Assembly: GCA_965644315.1 (NCBI GenBank)
Contig: CBFFRQ010000016.1
Span: 1-64,000, forward strand
Direction of reading: 5' to 3'
DNA length: 64,000 nucleotides
DNA from: Caecitellus pseudoparvulus
Lineage: Eukaryota; Bigyra: Bicosoecida
Positions within the stretch are counted from its first letter, which is position 1; every line of letters begins with the position of its first letter. Both the position numbers and the translations under genes were made by a program. Shown here in pieces: positions 12,725-21,275 of this stretch. The notes under the pieces were generated by a model. The model did no database searches. It was not told the DNA's origin and worked only from the letters and a program-made list of their open reading frames with translations.

Positions 12725-13295
12725 TTACTGCGTCTTCTTGTCCATCACCGGTGGGAAGGCAGCCGCAAACATGCTGGAAATAGCGGCGATGAGAATGACC
12801 GTGTTGACCACGTATGTGGAGATGCACACAATGCAGGCATCGTGAAGGATGTTGTACAGGACGTAGCCTAGCCAGACGGAGGAGGCTGCAGCAGCCGACG
12901 CGGCGAACAGCATGATGGCTGCCCGGAGACGGCGCGGCAGGAAGGCAAGGTCATCATGAAAGAAGGCGCACACGTAGAAGAGCAGGCCGTAGGCAGCGTT
13001 GGGCAGGTCCAGAGCGTGGCCTGATGGCACGAGTCCAAGGAGGCTCATCATGCGTCCGTACTTGCTCGTAAAGACCCTGCGCGACAAAAGGGGCACTTCA
13101 ATGTGAACAAGCGGCCCCTGCCTGAGCGGGGCGTGTGGGAGCGGCGCACTTTGAGCAGGCCACCCAGGAGTTGATGTCACAGGCGGCGACGTAGAGTTCG
13201 TCTTCCGCCTTCCGGTGCTCCACATAGAGCGCATAGGCACTGAGCAACATGCCCAGCACAGACATGATCCTAATCAGCGTCGTGGATGCTGTCAT
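12725..13295 (-). CDS. VKOR: Vitamin K epoxide reductase family protein
   Basis: Two exons (13150-13295 and 12725-13076) flank a 73-nt intron at 13077-13149 and encode 165 residues, the usual VKORC1 size. The family's redox cysteines are present: a loop pair C39-x7-C47 (ACDINSWVAC) and the membrane active-site CxxC C130-I-V-C133 in the context HDACIVCISTYVVN. At least four hydrophobic helices are visible. The enzyme reduces quinones or vitamin K epoxide in the ER membrane and can feed disulfide formation. There is no fused thioredoxin domain, unlike plant and cyanobacterial VKORs, so this is the animal-like stand-alone form. It is divergent from the PP2C gene. Confidence 0.93.
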
Positions 13296-13752
13296 CTTGC
13301 TGGGTTCTGCGTGAAGCTCGCGGTCTTGGCCTGCTCACACGTGTCCAATTTCCGCAGGGTCAAGGGGGGCCACTTTGAAGTCGGGAATGCGCTCAAGCCA
13401 CGCAGGGCCGAGGACATGGTTGCATGAACCGAAGAAAGTGAGGGGTTTTGTGATCCTTCAGCCCATGTGTCGGGCGTTGGGTGACGGGGGGGGCTGTGCC
13501 TAGCTGGATTGCGCAACGGTGCTCCACAGTTGACCACGCCAGCGGAGCCGTTGTGCAGAGCAGTATTCACGCCAAAACCGACCCGCCACTCACAGCGTGG
13601 CACGAAAAGTAGTGGCACGGCTTCTTGCGAATGCCGCCCCCCTGCAACCCGGGGTTGGCGCTCGTCTCGTTTTTCGAGGCCGGCTTGGCGGGACTGGTCC
13701 TGCGCGTGCCCTGCCCACCAGCACCCGTTCTTGGCTCCTCGCTGTCTGGGCC
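13296..13752. promoter_or_regulatory. Divergent VKOR/PP2C promoter region
   Basis: This 457-bp region separates the VKOR and PP2C start codons. It contains CAATTTCCGCA at 13346-13356. An open frame continues upstream of the PP2C ATG to 13597 without an ATG, so part of this region could be missed 5' coding sequence if an upstream exon exists. Confidence 0.5.
13346..13356 (-). promoter_or_regulatory. CAATTTCCGCA element upstream of VKOR
   Basis: An exact 11-mer, 50 nt from the VKOR ATG, reading TGCGGAAATTG in the gene sense. The same element occurs upstream of ULK4, TRM13 and the SLC43-like gene. Confidence 0.45.
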
Positions 13753-15693
13753 ATGCCTCGGCCCCCCAAGCGCAAGCGGGCGCGGCCTCAGCTCACTCTC
13801 GACGTGGGCTTGGGCGACAATGCAGCTGTGGGCGCAGATGAGCAATCAGGCAGCGTGGCAGGCCAGGCTGCTGTTGCATCTGCTGCCGCCGCTCGGGATG
13901 CATGGTGGAACCAGGTGGTCTTCCCCAAGGGGCGGCACACGCTGGGTGCACAGCTGCTGCCTGCACCCCAGCTCACATCCACAGGCTCTACACAGCCCAC
14001 TCCCCGCTCGCGGCTGAAGGCCGTGTTTGGGGGAGGCGAGCCGGCGGGCGCACAGGCGTCGGCGGCTGCGTCACGCGTGGGCGGCACGAAGCGCGGCCGC
14101 GAGCCCACGCCTGTGTCTACGACGGGGCGTTCAGGCGACTCCATCACACGGGTGAACCCTTTTGCGCGACACAACCCCCCCCTGCTGCGGTACGTGTGTT
14201 GTTCAAGGCCCGGCAGGGGGCGGGGCAGCTCTGGGCAGGGCAGCGAGGACACCTACTGCGCCGTGTCCAACCCCCTCGGGGCCCAGCCCCCGACACCCGT
14301 GACGCCGTTCAGTGCCACAGAGATCCCGCTGGGTGCGCCCCCTAGCTTGCCAGCCAGTGCAGTGACGAGCCCTGGCTTCGCTGGGCAAGCCGGGTCTCTG
14401 CCTCCTTCCACGGCTGCCGCCCCGACACGCCATGTCTTGGGGTCGTCTCTGTACGCCGTCATGGATGGACACGGTGGCGGACGGGCAGCGGAGTGGCTGC
14501 GCTCGGAGCTGCACACAAACTTGCTGGCGGCGTGGAGGGAGTGTGACGCCGACCTGGCCTCCCTGGCTGCGCTGCAGGAGGCTGCAGGGGGTGCGCTGCA
14601 GACAGCCATACGGACGACAGACGCGCAGCTGGCGGCGGCAGTGGAGGGGGGGGATGGCCCCACACTGGGGCGGGGGGCTCGCGATGCCCGCTTCGATGGC
14701 AGCACGGTGGTGGCGGCGCTGGCGGTGCTGTGGGTACCGGGCGGCGGCGGCCACGCCACCCTCTCCATCTCCATCGCCAGTGTCGGGGACTCCGCTGCCC
14801 TGCTTGTGTGGGACGACGGCTCCTACCGCCTCCTGACGTCACCCCACCTGCCCAGTGACCCTGGGGAGGCAGCTCGGCTGGCTTCCGCCGGTGCTGCCGT
14901 GGAGGGGGGGCGGGTGGGCGGCTTGCTTGCCATGTCCCGGTCTGTGGGCGACCCAGGCCTCGGCCCAGCCGTCTCGGCAGATGCAGATGTCGTGCACTTC
15001 ACCCTGGACACGCCGCCGCCGGGCTGTGCTGGTGTGCGTGAGGCCACCAGCGTCCCCTTGGGCGCGTCAGCGAGCACTCCCGTGGACCCCAGTGCGCCGC
15101 CCCTGCCCCCCCAGCACAGCCTCCCAGCCATGCTGGTCCTGGCCACAGATGGATTGTGGGACTTTGTGCCCCCTCGTGACGTGGCTGCGCTGGTGTGCGG
15201 CTGCACCCCGAGGATGGCTGCGCCAGCAACCGAAGCACCCGTGCCAGCCGGCGTGCATGACGCCACAGCAGCCCCTCAGACAAGTGGAAGCCCGAAGCGT
15301 TCCACGAGCGCAAACTGCGTTCTGGGCCCTGAGCCATGCAACGCTCCCAGCGCCCTGCCTTGGCACGCTGATCGCCGTGGCAGGGCTCACTGCGCGGCGG
15401 AGGGTGCGGTGACGGGGCGGGGCAGCGGGGCAGCAGGGCAGAGTGGGGTGAGCGTGGCCAGCGCAGGCTCCAGCACGGGCGGCGTCGGGTCTGGGGGCGG
15501 TGCCGGGCTGGGCGCAGTGCATCGGCAAGATGTGCGTGTGCTTGCGGAGCGGTGCTGTGCTGAGGCTGTCGTGAGGGGGGGGCGGGATGACGTCACGGTG
15601 ATGGCGGTGGACCTCCGCCTAGACGCTCAACAGCGGAGTGCCGAGAGCAAGAGCATCTCCGCCGTATCTGGCGAGCCGGAGCCCCGTTTGTAG
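13753..15693 (+). CDS. PP2C-family protein phosphatase
   Basis: A 646-residue Ser/Thr phosphatase of the PPM/PP2C family. An N-terminal basic PPKRKRARP stretch looks like a nuclear signal. The PP2C motifs appear in order: SEDTYCAV, YAVMDGHGG (metal-binding Asp), DGSTVVAALAV, SVGDSAALLVWDDG, AMSRSVGDPG, LVLATDGLWDF and GGRDDVTVMAVDL (the final Asp pair replaces the more usual DN). The catalytic core is broken by low-complexity inserts before DGHGG and between DGLWD and GGRDD (~100 residues). The ATG at 13753 is the first in frame. The frame stays open further upstream, so a longer N-terminus is possible. Confidence 0.9.
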   Translation: MPRPPKRKRARPQLTLDVGLGDNAAVGADEQSGSVAGQAAVASAAAARDAWWNQVVFPKGRHTLGAQLLPAPQLTSTGSTQPTPRSRLKAVFGGGEPAGAQASAAASRVGGTKRGREPTPVSTTGRSGDSITRVNPFARHNPPLLRYVCCSRPGRGRGSSGQGSEDTYCAVSNPLGAQPPTPVTPFSATEIPLGAPPSLPASAVTSPGFAGQAGSLPPSTAAAPTRHVLGSSLYAVMDGHGGGRAAEWLRSELHTNLLAAWRECDADLASLAALQEAAGGALQTAIRTTDAQLAAAVEGGDGPTLGRGARDARFDGSTVVAALAVLWVPGGGGHATLSISIASVGDSAALLVWDDGSYRLLTSPHLPSDPGEAARLASAGAAVEGGRVGGLLAMSRSVGDPGLGPAVSADADVVHFTLDTPPPGCAGVREATSVPLGASASTPVDPSAPPLPPQHSLPAMLVLATDGLWDFVPPRDVAALVCGCTPRMAAPATEAPVPAGVHDATAAPQTSGSPKRSTSANCVLGPEPCNAPSALPWHADRRGRAHCAAEGAVTGRGSGAAGQSGVSVASAGSSTGGVGSGGGAGLGAVHRQDVRVLAERCCAEAVVRGGRDDVTVMAVDLRLDAQQRSAESKSISAVSGEPEPRL

Positions 15694-15882
15694 GACAGAG
15701 GTGGGCATGGTGTGCGGTGTGGCGCCGGCCTGAGCAAATCCTGGCAAATCGGTGGGTGTCTGTAAAATACAGTCTGCGGCACGCGCTCCTCGCACCAGCA
15801 CGCCGACTTCCTTCCACTGCCTTCCAGTGACGGAAGAACAAGTTGCGCTCAGCTGCGGTCCTCTCCAGCACCGACAGCAAGC

Positions 15883-18800
15883 ATGGCATCCTCAGATGCG
15901 GCTACCACGGGAGTTGAGGCGCCTGCCGCGTCGGCCGTGTCGGCACAGGAACACGCTGCAGGAGTGAACCTCATGGATCTCCACACCCCACTTGCCCTGA
16001 CTAAGCCAAGTTGCCACAGGTGGTGCGTCCTCTTGCGCGTGGTGGCGCCGGTGACGCTGCCGCTTCATTCGGCACTCGTGCTGTGACCACACAGCGGATT
16101 CCTGCGCAAGCGAGGGCAGTATGGCATCGCTGCGAAGTGGAAAGAGAGATTTCTGGTTCTGAAGGGAAGCAAGTTGTGGTACTACCCAAAGTCCGCCGAG
16201 CTGACGGACATGCCAAAGGGTGTCATTGACTTGTTGGGCGCTGGTGTTTCGGCAAGTGAAACGCCAGCTGCACGGGCACTTGGCGCCACTCACCAAGCTG
16301 CATGCTGCTCCGGCACAGGTTCTGGAAGGCCACTTCACAGGAGTACCCTTTTGCCTTGCAGTCAAGGTGCAGGGCAGTGGACGGTGGGTTTTCAGCGCCT
16401 ACCGGCGCCCGCTGCCGCCTCCGCGTTTCACTTGAGCACCACGCCTTCCCTCCACAGAGTGTACTATGTCCGGGCAGACAGCGAGGAGGAGACCCGCAGC
16501 TGGGAGAGCAGCATACGCCAGTATGCATCTTTGGCAACCTCACCTGACTTGGTTTCCGCCGCTGCTGCAGACGGTGGCGGGACGCCGGACGATGACGAAG
16601 CCATGCTGGTCGCCATGCAAATGAGCCTTGTGGCTGGCGGCTTCGTGGACCCGGAAGACATGCCAGTCCCTGAACGCCCCGAAGGCATGTCTGAAGACGA
16701 CTATGCTGCAGTCATCTCTGCCATGCGAGGGGAAGCCACAGCGGCTGCCTCGGCAGCCAGGCCTCAGCAGTCACCGTCTGTGGTTGAGGCACCCACAGTG
16801 CGTGCCACTGCCCTGCCATCCGAGGGCAAGGCTGGCGCCGAGTCTGAAACTGAGCAGGCGCACAGCGCACCTGTCTCCCCTTCGGACTCGAGCGCTGGCG
16901 AGGCGGGTACCGTTGCAGCAGTGCTGCCACCGTCTCCTGCCGAGCCAGACACTCCTCCGCCAGGCCCCGCGGTGCAGCCAGCAAAGGCTGCCCCCACCCC
17001 CCGAGCACTGCGGGACGAGGAAGAGATCGAAGGCGTGCTGTCTGAAGCAGTCATGCCTGCTGAGGGCGGCTCCATAGTCCGCTCTGGCTGGCTGCAGAAG
17101 CGCTCGGAGCAAGGCGTGTTCAACAACTGGCGCCGGCGGTGGGTGGTCCTGCGCGGCTGGCACCTTGCGTACTACACCTCGCAGGGTGCATCCCAGCCAA
17201 AGGGCGTCATTGCCCTGGAGGGCGCCGGCATCGCCACGCTGTCGGACAAATTCCGCGGCAAGCCCACCGTGCTGGCCATCAGCACCCGCTCCGGGCGGCG
17301 CTTTTACCTGCACGGCACCAGCTCGGACGACGCCCTGGCGTGGCTGGAAAGCATCAAGGGCGCCGCGCCGGTGACGCTGGGAGACCCCTTGCACATCCAA
17401 GACGCGTCCTTCTGGGGCTCTGTGGAGGCGCCTGGCAGGTGGGCATTCCCTGCGGACGAGGACGGCGTCAGCAGCGATGAGGAGTCCCAGTGGGCGAGGC
17501 GGGCGGCCACCCCACCTGGAGTGGCTGCCTATCGGGAGTACGTGGCTGCCAGGGAAGCAGCAGCTGCACGGGTGCGCCCACTGCCGCCTCCTGGTGGCCT
17601 TCTTGCTACGTCTCGCACCCGACGCCCCTCTGCCACCGCCCTCTCGTCCCCAGCCCCGTCATCCCTGCAAGATGTCATCTCCCTCCTTGTGTCTGTGGAG
17701 GAGGAGCCAAGTGAGGCGACTTCGCCGGCCAGGGCTGTGCACAAGGCGGCTGAGACAGCCGCCCTCGCGCAGGCCCTCATGCACCTGCCGTCCTCCGAGC
17801 GCCAGCGGCTAGTGGATGTGGCCCTGCGCAGCACTGCGGCAGATGAGGCGGGGGCCTCTCCCTCCACTGGATTGGTATCATCCCCCTCTCCTGCCGTGCA
17901 GGCCTCGGGTGAGGGAGAGGAGGAGGAGGAGCATGACGTCGGGCGGTACTTGGCTGCCTTGTCCGCCTCTGCAGCCGAGCTCAAGTCCTTGCAGCAAGAC
18001 TTTGGCAAGCAAGTCAGGCGGGCTGCCGCTGCAGATGCGGCCTTGGCGGCTGCCCGTGCCGATGCAGCTGCAGCGGCGGCACAGGTGAGCTCGTTGCGCG
18101 CAGCAGCGCAGGGATCGGCAGCTCAGCAGTGCAAGCTGCAGGTGGCCATAGCCAGTCTCAGGGCGCAGAACGCTGCCTTGCAGAATGCCGTGACGTCCCT
18201 GTTGTCTGGAAAGGCCCTTGAGGAAGAAGACGGTGGCGAGGGCGGCGAGGCGGTTTCGGGTGGACTGGGGGTGGGTCCCGCCACCGCGCTGCAGGCCCAG
18301 GCCATCGCCCTGGCGGGGGAGCGCGACGCGTACATGTCAGAGTGCTTGGATTTGAAGGCCCAGTTCGCCCAGCAGTTGGAGGCATGGCGCAGCCACCTTG
18401 CTGACGCTCACGCAGAGTGCGAGGGGCTGCGCTCGGAGCTGGCAGCCTCTCGTGCCGCAGAAGCTGCCTGGGCACGTGGGGAGGTGGCGGCGGAAGTGCA
18501 AGCAGCGTACAGATCTGGCATACGGGAGGGCGTGTTGCAGCAGGCGTGCGCGTTGCACCCCGACCTGCAGCCAGCAACGGCGGACACGGCGCAGGCTTGG
18601 AGAGCGGGGGGGGTCACGGCTGCAGTGGCGGCAGTGCACTCCCACGAGGCTTCTTGGCCCACTGTCCTAGACAGTGTCGTACAGCGGGCGGCCGAGGCGG
18701 GGGCTGGCGACGACGACGCACTTGTCGAGTTTCACGACGAACTTGGGCAAGCCATTGCTCTTGACATCGCTGCATTGGCGCAGGGTGCTGGTGTCGCTGA

Positions 18801-19356
18801 AGTGGCCAAGGGGGCTTGCGAAAAGAGCCAAGGGGCTGACGGAGAGACGGGCCATGGAGCTGACGGGGAGACGAGCCAAGGGACTGACGAGGAGGCGAGC
18901 CAAGGGGCCGACGAGGAGGCGAGCTCGGAGCGCGGGTCAGGTGAAGAGGGTGGTGGAGGGTCGCAGGGGGCGCAGGGGGACGACGAGGTGCTTGAAGCAG
19001 CAAGCGAGGGCACTCTGTCAGTCCGCACGCCCAGCTCGGACAGTGAAGGCTCAGCCAGCGGCAGCGAAGATGAAGGGACCTCAGCTGGGGGCAGCCATTC
19101 TGGGCAGCCTGCTGCACAGGCAACAAGCGGGTCGCCACATGGGCAGCCTGGCGCCGCTGCAGGAGCTGAATCGGACGCTGCGGCCCAGCTGGCCAGCATC
19201 CGGGAAGCCATTGCAGCTCTTGAGACTGAAGTGGCCAGCCGAAATGGCAGGCAGGAGGTGGATGGACCATCAGGTGTGGATTCCAGCGGTCTTGCAGGCG
19301 TGCGGACCCAGATCGCACGGCTGGAAGCTGTGCTTGCTGCATCATCTAAGAAATAG
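15883..19356 (+). CDS. PH-UIM-PH coiled-coil protein
   Basis: Four exons are inferred (15883-16019, 16095-16251, 16319-16383, 16458-19356), giving 1085 residues. Introns 1 and 3 are GT-AG (75 and 74 nt). Intron 2 (67 nt) needs a GC donor (TCG|GCAAGT) to keep frame. PH domain 1 spans residues ~45-147 (HSGFLRKRGQYG...WKERFLVLKGSKLWYYP...YYVRADSEEETRSW). A ubiquitin-interacting motif, EAMLVAMQMSL, lies near residue 165. PH domain 2 spans ~327-425 (GWLQKRSEQGVFNNWRRRWVVL). Residues ~610-800 are Ala/Gln/Leu-rich coiled coil. Residues ~910-942 hold four tandem 8-residue repeats. The architecture suggests phosphoinositide binding combined with ubiquitin recognition in membrane trafficking. I do not recognise a named orthologue. 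Confidence 0.8.
18826..18921 (+). repeat. Four tandem 24-bp repeats inside the PH-UIM-PH gene
   Basis: The units encode SQGADGET, GHGADGET, SQGTDEEA and SQGADEEA. They are in frame, acidic, and located in the low-complexity C-terminal region, so copy-number change would not shift the frame. Confidence 0.85.
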
Positions 19357-19404
19357 GGTGTTGCATGGACTCATAGCAGCAGTTTCTATCTCCAACGTCA
19401 GAAT

Positions 19405-19476
19405 GGGCGTGTGGTACAGTGGTAGCACGCTCGCTTAGCATGCGAGAGGTCCGGGGTTCGATTCCCCGCATGTCCA
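19405..19476 (+). tRNA. tRNA-Ala: tRNA-Ala (AGC), copy 1
   Basis: A 72-nt cloverleaf with no intron. The 7-bp acceptor stem includes the G3:U70 pair that specifies alanine. The anticodon loop is TTAGCAT (anticodon AGC), the T arm is GGGGTTCGATTCCCC, and the discriminator is A. A T5 Pol III terminator follows at 19480-19484. CCA is not encoded. Confidence 0.97.
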
Positions 19477-20011
19477 TCCTTTTTCGCTTTCTTCGCCCCC
19501 GTTTTGCTCAACCAAAGCTTCCTCTGCGCCCAACGTTTTTGCTCGGCCATGCGAGGGATATGAATGCACAGCAATGGGCATGTGACGCAGTGTGTGTTCC
19601 GCCCCTGCGGCGTGCATCAGAGCGACTGGCTCCGGCCCACCTGGCTCACTGCGTGGCAGACTTGCAGAGTAGGGCACCTGGCAGCCCCCAGGTCTGTGAG
19701 GTGGTGCTCTGTTTGTGCTGCGCAGCCGTTCTACTTTAGGATCTTCCTCTAGGCTGGAGATTGCTGCTGTGCGACGTGGGTGAGCTCTCCACTTCATTGA
19801 ATGGCACGTGGCAGCGCGAACTGGCAGCGGTTGCATCGAAGGGTTGAACTGACAGGCCAAGACGTGCATGAGCCGCTGTTAAGCGGGTAAGGCAGGCGGA
19901 AGGGTTCGTGCATCTGCACACATGCGGCCCAATGAGCGATGTTTCAACGTGTAAGGCACAACATGCTATATAAAAACACTATATATCCAAAATTTTATCA
20001 CCCGTCAGAAT
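19477..20011. other. Spacer between tRNA-Ala copies 1 and 2
   Basis: 535 bp with no gene that I can support. Its 3' end is strikingly AT-rich for this genome: TATATAAAAA at 19967-19976 and TATATAT at 19980-19986. These lie 26-45 nt upstream of copy 2 and may serve as Pol III upstream elements. Confidence 0.5.
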
Positions 20012-20083
20012 GGGCGTGTGGTACAGTGGTAGCACGCTCGCTTAGCATGCGAGAGGTCCGGGGTTCGATTCCCCGCATGTCCA
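20012..20083 (+). tRNA. tRNA-Ala: tRNA-Ala (AGC), copy 2
   Basis: Identical over 72 nt to copies 1 and 3. The TCAGAAT immediately upstream and TCCTTTTTCG immediately downstream are also identical in all three. A TATA-like sequence lies 26-32 nt upstream. Only 33 nt separate it from the stop codon of the small minus-strand gene on its right. Confidence 0.97.
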
Positions 20084-20116
20084 TCCTTTTTCGTTTTGCA
20101 TTGCCTGCAGACCCCT

Positions 20117-20518
20117 TTACTTGTTGAGTGGTTTCGAGCTCGTGGGAGTCTTTTTGCTGGCCTTGGCGGACTTGCCTGCCTTGATGCTGTTCTTGGTGGA
20201 CTGGATCTGGGCCTTGTCGCACTGGCTTTCAAGTGATTGGACGAGGTTAGTGGGAGTGGCGGCTGCAGTCTGATTGTGCAAATCATAGAGAGCAGGCTTC
20301 TCATTCTCATGGAATGCACCCTGAAGCAAGAGGGGTGTGTGAGCATGCGTCGGCGGCTGGGAGGATGTGGTTGCGTTGCAAGTGGCCACACGTGTGGAAT
20401 CGTGCTGACTCGTGGGCCTTCGCACTTTCCATGCCACAAAATGGCTTGCTGCTTCTTCTGGCTTTGTCTGTCGCTGGACTTTTGTGTTCCAAGCGTGCAG
20501 CGAGTCGCTCTTTGCCAT
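20117..20518 (-). CDS. Small spliced gene between tRNA genes (unknown)
   Basis: Exons 20426-20518 and 20117-20320 flank a 105-nt intron at 20321-20425 (GTGCGA...TTCAG, pyrimidine-rich end). They encode 98 residues starting MAKSDSLHAWNTKVQ. The whole reading is open even if the intron is kept. The joined protein has a globular-looking first part (SHFVAWK then GAFHENEKPALYDLH) and a Lys/Ser-rich tail ending PTSSKPLNK. Codon composition and clean splice borders suggest a real gene. I do not recognise the family. It occupies most of the spacer between tRNA copies 2 and 3, in opposite orientation to both. Confidence 0.55.
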   Translation of the reverse strand: MAKSDSLHAWNTKVQRQTKPEEAASHFVAWKVRRPTSQHDSTRVATCNATTSSQPPTHAHTPLLLQGAFHENEKPALYDLHNQTAAATPTNLVQSLESQCDKAQIQSTKNSIKAGKSAKASKKTPTSSKPLNK

Positions 20519-20579
20519 GCAAGCTGCATTCTTGACACTTGGTAATTATATTACCATTTTTCTCCCCCACCATCAGAAT

Positions 20580-20651
20580 GGGCGTGTGGTACAGTGGTAG
20601 CACGCTCGCTTAGCATGCGAGAGGTCCGGGGTTCGATTCCCCGCATGTCCA
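20580..20651 (+). tRNA. tRNA-Ala: tRNA-Ala (AGC), copy 3
   Basis: Identical over 72 nt to the other two copies, with the same TCAGAAT upstream and TCCTTTTTCGCTTTCTTCG downstream as copy 1. Upstream at 20540-20556 is an AT-rich inverted repeat (TGGTAA-TTATA-TTACCA) about 24-40 nt before the gene, in TATA position. Confidence 0.97.
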
Positions 20652-20876
20652 TCCTTTTTCGCTTTCTTCGGCTGTTTTTTTTTTAGGAACCTCAACGATC
20701 ACAGTCTTGATTGGGAAAGTACAGCCGGGATTACAATTCTTTTAACAATAAGTGCGAAGCATGCTTTGCACTCTGTGTTGCCCAGTACACTGCCGCAACT
20801 TCCCACTGAAGTGTGGAGAGCTGCTCCAGCTGCTGCTCGTTTGCACCCTTTTCAGGAAACAGCTGAACCTATTGCC

Positions 20877-21233
20877 ATGGCAGGTGCCGACCGCTTCAAC
20901 GTGAATGTCTCGTTCAGTAAGAACTGGGAGCATCTGCAAAGCAAGGTGAGCGGTGTCTGCACCAGCACGCAGCTCACCGACAAGCCAAAGCAGTGAGCTT
21001 CTTCCGCGTGTGCGCAGTTCGTTGGGACAGGGCACCCAGACACGACCAAGTGGGAGTGGGGCACGAATCAAGCCCGGGACAGCGCGGCAAGCCTCGTGGG
21101 CCACGTAGACCAGCTGTCCTACGTGGCGCTTGCGGAAAATGTGAGCAGGGAGCGGGTGCGGGCTCGCATGCTGGAGCGCATGCTGCAGCCGTGTGGGCCA
21201 CCGCCGGCCAAGGCTGAGTGGCAGCAGAAGTAG
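20877..21233 (+). CDS. SF3B5: Splicing factor 3B subunit 5
   Basis: Exons 20877-20945 and 21018-21233 flank a 72-nt intron (20946-21017) and encode 94 residues, close to the ~86 typical of SF3b10. The family core is unmistakable: WEHLQSK-FVGTGHPDTTKWEW, then ALAENVSRERVRARMLERMLQPCGPP. SF3B5 is a small scaffold subunit of the U2 snRNP SF3b complex that recognises the branch point, in keeping with the intron-bearing genes around it. The ATG at 20877 is chosen because exon 1 ends in phase 0 and gives the expected short N-terminus. It converges on ALG12 with a 42-nt gap. Confidence 0.96.
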
Positions 21234-21275
21234 AGCCACCTGGCGATCGTGTCGGGGTCATACACGCTGCTGTAT

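Noticed and set aside
11495-12871. Long plus-strand open frame (458 codons)
   Set aside because: It lies antisense to the spliced 10253-12476 gene and overlaps the VKOR 3' end. Its composition (Cys/Arg/Ser-rich) is typical of a GC-rich antisense shadow.
13424-13618. Short minus-strand frame upstream of VKOR
   Set aside because: VKOR has a well-placed ATG at 13295. The upstream frame has no similarity and overlaps the likely promoter.
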